From: Cephalotus follicularis
Taxonomy: Eukaryota > Streptophyta > Magnoliopsida > Oxalidales > Cephalotaceae
Assembly (NCBI GenBank): GCA_001972305.1
Contig: BDDD01001612.1
Location: forward strand, 62,001-126,000
Direction: 5' to 3'
Length of the DNA: 64,000 bases
Shown here: positions 57,620-64,000 of the stretch, one piece after another
Position numbering within the stretch: position 1 is the stretch's first letter
Layout of the letters: each line of letters opens with the position of its first letter
The notes under the pieces: generated by a model
Seen by the model: only the letters and a program-made list of their open reading frames with translations
Told to the model about the DNA's origin: nothing
Database searches by the model: none
Position numbers and translations under genes: made by a program

Positions 57620-58085
57620 TGTACGATTTTGATATCTCTGTCAAGCAATCAATCACACAGAAAATAATGATAAAGTAAAAGACACAGAATTACCCAGGTT
57701 TACCCCAATTCAGGGCCACGTCCTGCACAATGAGATTTTACTATAGATTTAATAGCCTCCTCACACCACTCTCTGTTATAATGAGAAACTCTCATAAGAG
57801 ATTTGTTTATATAGGCAATACTATGAAACCCTAGTATTCACGTAGCATTCATGGGCCAAGCCAAAACTACTAATAATTAATATATAATAATTAATATATA
57901 AAACCAGGCATGCATTCGATTAAGAAAATCTTGTGTCCTTTCAGGGGCGCTACCCCTGAGCCCTTGCCCATTGACTGGGCAACGGACCCCCGTCCGCTCA
58001 CCGAGAAGAGCAGAACCGCTGGTATTCCACACAATAAGGTCATAATTGTATTGTTGATATGTCGAAGTAGATACAAACTCCAACA
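57620..58085 (-). repeat. Left LTR (3' LTR) of Copia element C
   Basis: TGTACGATTTTGATATC to GATACAAACTCCAACA; followed inward by the complement of a purine tract (atctcccacttggtgg). Confidence 0.9.
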
Positions 58086-59934
58086 ATCTCCCACTTGGTG
58101 GATACTTCGCACAAATGAGAACTTTCCTAGTATGACCATTCTTCAAACCAATCTTGACAACACACCACTCAAACTTTGCCTTACTAACTGCTTTAGTCAA
58201 CAAATCTGAGCTGTTCACGGCCGTATCTATTTTCTCTAACCCTATCACCTTCTTTTCCACATTTTCTCTGATGAAGTGATATTGAATATCAATGTGCTTC
58301 GTACGTGAATGAAACGTCGGATTCTTCACCAAGTAAATAGCACTTTGACTTTCACATTTCATCTTCACAACATCCTGCCTAAAACCAAGCTCCGCACACA
58401 ACCTACGAAGCCAAATAGCTTATTTCTCAGCATGTGTCAAAGCCATGTATTCCGCCTCAGTAGAAGATAAAGCAACAACACTTTGTCTCTTACTCATCCA
58501 ACTAACTGCAGCACCATACAAAGTAAAGGCATAGCCAATAGTAGACCTCCTCCCATCAATGTCTCCTCCCCAATCAACATCAACGAAGCCTACTACAACA
58601 AGTTTATCCCCACATCCTGTACCCTCATAACACAAAGAATAATCTGAAGTTCCACGAAGATACCTGAGGACTCTCTTGACTGTAGTCCAATGCTCTTTCC
58701 CTGGATTTGACATATAACGGCTCAATACTCCCAATGCTTGGGCAATATCTGGTCTCGTGCAAACCATAGCATACATTAGGCTACCGACGGCACTGGCATA
58801 TGGCACATCTCTCATCTCTTCAATTTCTTCCTCTATTTTCGGGCACTGTTCTGCAGATAGCTTGGTACCCAAAGGCATGGGAGTACCAACTGGCTTGCAA
58901 TTAGTCATATTGAATTTCTTGAGCACCTCTTCAATATCCTTTTTCTGCCCTAGCCACAATTTCCGCTTCTCACGATCCCTTTTAATCCGCATGCTCAAAA
59001 TAAAATTTGCTGGCCCAAGATCCTTCATATCGAACTGTTTTGCCATCAAACCCTTCACAGACTTGATCATCTTCATGTTACTGCCAAGTAACAAGATATC
59101 ATCAACATACAATGTTAAGATTACAAAGTTGTTACCTAACCTCTTCACATAAACACAGTGATCTGAATTGCTTCGAATAAAGCCAAGATGTAGAGTGTAC
59201 GTATCGAACTTCTAGTACCACATCCTTGGTGACTGCTTAAGTCCATACAGGGACTTCTTCAATTTACAAACCAGATCTTCCTTTCCCTTGACCTGAAAGC
59301 CATCTGGTTGCTTCATGTAAATCTCCTCCTCCAAATCTCCATGAAGGAAAGCTGTCTTCACATCTATTTGTTCAATCTCTAGATTATGTGCAGCTGCCAC
59401 AAACAGAACAAACCTGATTGAGGTCAACTTTGCCACTGGGGAAAATATCTCATCATAGTCAACTCCTTCAATCTGTGAGTACCCCTTCGCCACTAGCCTT
59501 ACCTTGTATTTCTCAACTGTTCCATCTGCAGTTAACTTCCGTTTGAATACCCACTTACACCCAACTGCCTTATGGTTCTTAGGTAGTTTACAAAGATCCC
59601 ATGTCTCATTTCGATCCAGTGATTGCATTTCCTCTGTCATGGCAAGCTCCCACAAATTTGCATCAGCCATGGATCTTGCCTCTTTCACACTTCTCGATTC
59701 ATCACCAGTGATATTCAAAGCATGCAATGCACTCAAAGCACTAGGAGAGTACCGATCTGGTATCCTCCTCTCACGTGCCGATCTCCTGAGCACCAGTGGA
59801 GTCTTTACATCTTCATCTGAAATAGCATCTTCAATGTCATCAACCTGATCATTATGCTCAGACTTAGAATCAAAATCTTCTAGTGCAACATGTGGAACCT
59901 TTGTACTGTTTTCCACATGTTCTTCTGGCTTCAC
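57877..59934 (-). pseudogene. Reverse transcriptase and RNase H region of Copia element C
   Basis: RT from 59934 ([49 protein letters not shown]) through LYVDDILLLGS near 59120 and LGPANFILSMRI. RNase H follows (ALSSTEAEYMALTHAEK near 58440; TKHIDIQYHFIRENVEKK near 58300). The last frame runs on into the left LTR. Confidence 0.87.
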
Positions 59935-59982
59935 ATCAAACTGAATTTTCTTGGGCTGTTCTTGAACCTCCTGAACTGCCTC

Positions 59983-61173
59983 CTAATTTTGTGGTTCTCT
60001 AAACACAACATCTTTGCTAAAAAAAATCTTCCTGGTCTCTAGATTCCACAGCTTGTACCCCTTGACACCATCTTTGTAGCCAACAAACTTACACTTTTCA
60101 GATTTGCTATCAAGCTTGCTCCTTTTCTCATTAGGCACATGGATACATGCATCACAACCAAACACTCGCAAATGTGACAGATTTGGCTTCCTCCCAAACA
60201 ATGCCTCAAATGGTGTTTGATCCTTCACCGCTGATGTGGGTGACCTGTTCTTCAAATAACATGTTGTGCCTACAGCTTCCGCCCAGAACTCAGGCTCCGA
60301 GCGTGCCCAACTCAACATACATCTCGCCTTTTCCATGAGTGACCGATTTAGGCTTTCGGCCACCCCATTCTGTTGAGGTGTATATGGAGTAGTCTTCTAT
60401 CTTGCAATGTCGTTCAACACACAGAATTTTTCAAAATTGCCTGAACAAAATTCTCCTCCGTTATCTGAACGCAACACTTTAATTTTCCTGTCCAATTGAT
60501 TTTCAACCAATGCCTTAAATTCACGAAATTTATCAGAAACTTCAAATTTATTTTGCATAAAATAAATCCAACAATATCTTGAATAATCATCTATGAATGA
60601 TACATAGTACCTGGATTTTCCGAGAGATTGGACCGGAGCTGACCCAAATACATCACTGTGTATCAACTCCAAGACCTTTGTTGTCCTCGTGCTAGTGGAC
60701 TGAAATTTAACCCGGGCCTGGTTCCCATGAAGACAATGCTCACAGAACCCGAAACCTAAGGAACAATCTGGAACCCCCAGTACCATCTGATTCCACATCA
60801 AAGTAGACAACCCCTTTTCACCGATATGTCCCAACCTATGATGCCAAAGCATGGAAGTATCTTCTCTTTCCTCTGTCTTCTTAGCAACATAAGCACCACA
60901 GTACGAGCTTCTAACTATATCCGCTAACAACCTGTACAAGTTCCCATACCGAACAACACGTGCAATAACAATCGAACCACATGTGAACTTACATGAGGTT
61001 TTATCGGAATCAAAATTGACACCAGCATCAGCCATTGTCCCAACTGACACTAGATTCCTGGTGATCTTTGGGATGTGCATCACATCTGGAAGGGTCCTTA
61101 TGGTCCCATCGCCCATCTTCAATTTCACTTTCCCACGACCAACGATCTGAACAGCCGTGTCATCTCCTAACAA
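59983..61173 (-). pseudogene. Protease end and integrase region of Copia element C
   Basis: The minus strand shows the protease C-terminal part (LPDVMHIPKITRNLVSVG), the HHCC pre-integrase (LWHHRLGHIGEKG, CEHCLHGNQ), the integrase core (LIHSDVFGSAPV, YVSFIDDYSRYCWIYFM, VLRSDNGGEF) and later core (AEAVGTTCYLKNRSPTSA, LFGRKPNLSHLRVFGCDA). Confidence 0.87.
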
Positions 61174-62033
61174 GATGTCACCCCCATTATACTCCTCGTA
61201 CTCACAAAACCAGTCTCTATATGATAGGTCATATGTTCAGATGCACCCGTATCGATATACCAGACGTCCCTATCTGACTTAGCCACACATGTCGCAGCTA
61301 CGTACATATCACCGTCGTCTTCTTTCTTGGTGCCTGAAGATGATTCTGCTTGCTTCCCTTTGACAGATTTGCCCTTGCAATCCTTTTTCACATGACCAAG
61401 TTCCTGACACTTCCAGGATCTGACCCCAGATTTATCCCTTTCCTTCAATTTTCCCCAAGACTTTGATATATCACCAGACCGTTAAGAATTTTAATCCATG
61501 GTTCGGCCTCTAGCAGTTAAAGCCTCCTTTGAGGAATTTTCAGATCCCTTGCGTCGCATATCTTCTGACAATAATGTCGAGCACACGTTCTCATAAGACA
61601 GTTCAGTCATACCGCCCCCAATCATAACAATCAGATTTTCCTAGGAATTAGGCAGTGAACATAACAACGTCGTAGCTCTATCATCATCCGAAATATTAAC
61701 ACCAATAGACACTAGCTGGCTTATTGCTATGTTAAATTCATGGAGATGTGCAGCAAACGAATCTCCCTCATGCATACGAAGATTATATAGTTTCCTATGA
61801 AGAAACAATTTATTAACCAACGACTTACTTTGATACAGGCTCTCCAGCTTGCGCCACAAGTCGTTTGCCGTTGATTCATTCAACACGTTTGTCAAAACCG
61901 AATCTGCCAGGCAAAGTTGAATCAAACCCTTGGCTTTCCGATCCAACCTTTCCCATTCTTCCACTGCTGCCTTAGCCGCAGCAATTGCAATGGCAGTCTC
62001 CGTGGCCTCAGCCAACTTTGGTTTTTCCTTCAC
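61167..62033 (-). pseudogene. Gag and protease-start region of Copia element C
   Basis: Gag segment at 62033-61641 (WERLDRKAKGLIQLCLADSV, LWRKLESLYQSKSLVNKLFL, MHEGDSFAAHLHEF), then near 61448-61167 a zinc-knuckle (CQELGHVKKDC) and the protease motif VWYIDTGASEHMT. Standard Copia Gag-Pol front end; fossil copy. Confidence 0.85.
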
Positions 62034-62194
62034 GATGGGAGATCACAGATCTCAATCACCGAGAAGATCCTCCATCTTCATCTTCCAAAATCAAACCTTT
62101 TACCATCGAATTTCTCTATTTCGATCCGTAAACCACCACTTGACATCTTTAAATCGCAGATTACACCAGGTCAGAACCTCGTTTTGATACCAAT

Positions 62195-62646
62195 TGTACG
62201 ATTTTGATATCCCTGTCAAGCAATCAATCACATAGAAAATAACAATAAAGTAAAAGATACTGAGTTATCCAGGTTCACCCCAATTCAGGGCTACGTCCTA
62301 CACAAGGAGATTTTACTATAGATTCAATAGCCTCCTCACACCACTGTCTCTGTTACAATGAGAAACCCTCATAAGAGATTTGTTTATATAAGCAATACTA
62401 GAAAACCCAGTATTCAAGTAATTATTCATGGGCCAAGCCCAAACTACTAATAATTAATATATAAAACCAGGCATGCACTCGATTAAGAAAACCTGGTGTC
62501 CTCTCGGGGGCGCTGCCCCCGAGCCCCGGCCCACTGACCGGGCAGCGGACCCCCGTCCACTCACTGGGGAGCGGAACCCCCGATATTCCACGCGATAAGG
62601 TCATTGTCGTACTGTTGTTATATCGAAGTAGATACCAACTCCAACA
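62195..62646 (-). repeat. Right LTR (5' LTR) of Copia element C
   Basis: TGTACGATTTTGATATC beside the primer site to GATACCAACTCCAACA before cttag. Confidence 0.9.
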
Positions 62647-62651
62647 CTTAG

Positions 62652-64000
62652 TTGGGCAGCCAGGTTGGCAGGTCTCTAAATGACTTAAACGTAGTCCATC
62701 TTCGATACAAACATAATTACAGTAGAGCGAGGAGACATTTATAAAGGACTCACCAATCCCATTTCCCATTCTCCTTTCATGTGGATTGCAATAAATACCA
62801 TAAAAAAGGAGGGAGAATGAGCGCATCCTTTACCAAAGTTCACTGAACTCTCGTATAAGCTACCAGTGTCACATGTGCCATCTTTCTCGTAATATAGAGA
62901 ATAGTTCTGTAGATTGCAGTAGCCAAAGAATGATTTATCAATCGCACCCGTTATAATTTAGTTAAAATAATGTAGAGAAAAGGTGAGCCATGATGTCAAC
63001 CATTCTTGTCAGCCTAAGCCAAATGGGTCTAACTTTTCGTAGGTTGAGCTCATCTCACTTGTACTAACAACCCTAATTTCAGTTGCAGCCTGCATGCAAC
63101 CCTAAAGAATTAAGACTAGCTCACAGCTAGGCACTAAGTATTAAGGGAATTATTGACTGTTGTTTCATATTTCTCCCAAGTCTTTATGTTTTTTTTTAGC
63201 TCCTATCAAAACATCAGTGACAGCAATAGGACTACCACTCTGAGTAATCCAAGTTAGGGGAATGTAGCAAAGAAGTCACTCATGAATGACCAGTTTTATA
63301 AGGTGTATAATTAGGAAAAGTAAATGCAAAAACTAAAATATAATAGCAAATAGACCAGTTAAATTCTAAGAGCTCGACGACAGCAAACAAGAATCTTCTC
63401 TTTAGCATCAGTGCTTGAATGTTCTATTTTCAGCACCTCTTTAGGCCAGATGTTCCAAGGGCTCCATGGAATCCTCTGATTCATACTTTTTCCGCACACC
63501 ATTTCTTCATTTCATATTTTTTGCACCTCTTTAGACCAGATGTTCCAAGGGCTCCATAGAATCCTTTGATTCATACTTTTTCCTCCTACAATTTGTTCCC
63601 TTCATATTTCTTGAACTCAATATTTGCCCCTGTGCGTCCAATAGTAAGATAACGAAGAACATGCACAGAGAAAAATGTCTCTAGGCAGCGCAACTGATGC
63701 ATGAAGCCTATCAAACTAGATGACCAAAACCACATTAAAAGAAGACAATAGACACAGAGGAACAATTGGTCAGTCAACATATTACTCTTTCTATATTCAT
63801 TTGTCTATTCCGATCTTTAATTCCAAATATCAATACAATAACACTCACAAGACCCCAAACTCTAATTAAGAGAAAGTATCACAATCCATCAGGGGCATTT
63901 GGCTATGTAAACCATAGAAGAAAACTGTCGTCCATTAATGCCAAGACTCAAGAGTCTTGTGAATCGTATGGCACCTCTTTATGCTGACTAATGTGGATGA
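62652..64000. other. Noncoding DNA at the right edge, probably AP-4 epsilon intron
   Basis: AT-rich, with no transposon domain and no minus-strand match to an AP-4 epsilon N-terminal exon. Contains the tandem pair at 63433-63612. Confidence 0.5.
63433..63612. repeat. 90-bp tandem duplication
   Basis: gcacctctttaggccagatg at 63433 recurs at 63523 (gcacctctttagaccagatg) with the following ~70 bases conserved, then diverges. Confidence 0.85.

Larger units (their letters stand above)
57620..62646 (-). mobile_element. Copia element C, Tork/Tnt1-like, with both LTRs
   Basis: LTRs 57620-58085 and 62195-62646 with a perfect cttag duplication (57615-57619 and 62647-62651). A primer site TGGTATCAAAAC (minus strand, 62192-62181) is in place. 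Minus-strand gag, protease, integrase, RT and RNase H occur in Copia order with long open stretches, making it the best-preserved Copia here, though interrupted a few times. LTRs agree at about 91-92% by eye. RT motifs ([44 protein letters not shown]) are those of the Tork/Tnt1 group. Confidence 0.9.
46512..64000 (-). other. Upstream intron of the AP-4 epsilon gene, at least 17.4 kb, loaded with transposons
   Basis: The acceptor GTGCAG ends at 46512. Upstream I found no minus-strand segment matching the expected AP-4 epsilon N-terminal trunk up to the window end. Non-transposon stretches are 46512-47285, about 53262-53543 and 62652-64000; all are AT-rich and noncoding. The alternative is that the upstream exons lie elsewhere through rearrangement. 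Confidence 0.6.

Noticed and set aside
62652-64000. Possible N-terminal exon of the AP-4 epsilon gene
   Set aside because: Minus-strand frames here do not resemble the adaptin N-terminal trunk, and no candidate is bounded by plausible splice sites.

Overview
This is nuclear DNA from a flowering plant. The evidence is a single host gene whose visible protein matches plant AP-4 adaptor complex subunit epsilon, surrounded by plant-type transposons: Ty3/Gypsy elements with TGTAA...TTACA ends, Ty1/Copia elements with Met-tRNA primer sites, a CACTA element, a hAT element, a LINE with a DUF4283 ORF1 and a probable Tourist-like MITE. The species cannot be named from the sequence.

Layout. Bases 1-3921 are one end of a minus-strand LTR element (noncoding interior 1-734, LTR 735-3921), which sits inside a minus-strand CACTA transposon that runs to 16463. 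A Tekay/Del-type Gypsy element (4930-13636, target duplication gtaaa) also sits inside that CACTA, within its transposase coding region. Bases 16464-16868 hold an unexplained cluster of three hairpins that share a loop but not stem sequence. Next come a Gag-only Gypsy derivative (16869-23776), a plus-strand Copia element (visible from about 23782 to 31035) split by a shortened Gypsy element (24951-27723, ggtaa), a LINE fragment (31041 to about 32231), and a solo LTR (32237-39636, gtagc) split by another Gypsy element (33080-39036, cgcca) that contains an assembly gap.

The host gene is on the minus strand. Nine exons from 46511 down to the stop at 40751 encode 722 residues. The first roughly 250 residues expected for the family are missing. 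Upstream of the first visible exon I found no further exon before the window ends, so the next intron upstream is at least 17.4 kb. That intron holds an old Copia element (47291-53256) containing a hAT element (50792-51850), a probable MITE (53547-57615) split by a 3.75 kb solo LTR (53653-57406, taaac), and a Tork-like Copia element (57620-62646, cttag).

Apart from the AP-4 epsilon gene I see no host gene, tRNA, rRNA or CRISPR array. Insertion boundaries are supported mostly by matching 5-bp target duplications, so much of the nesting order can be read directly. The most unusual items are the hairpin cluster at 16.5-16.8 kb, the LTRs that carry short-motif arrays (14-bp minisatellite, GTCGAC-type arrays, 25-bp units), a perfect 518-bp tandem duplication, and a GC-AG intron in a gene whose visible introns are all phase 0.
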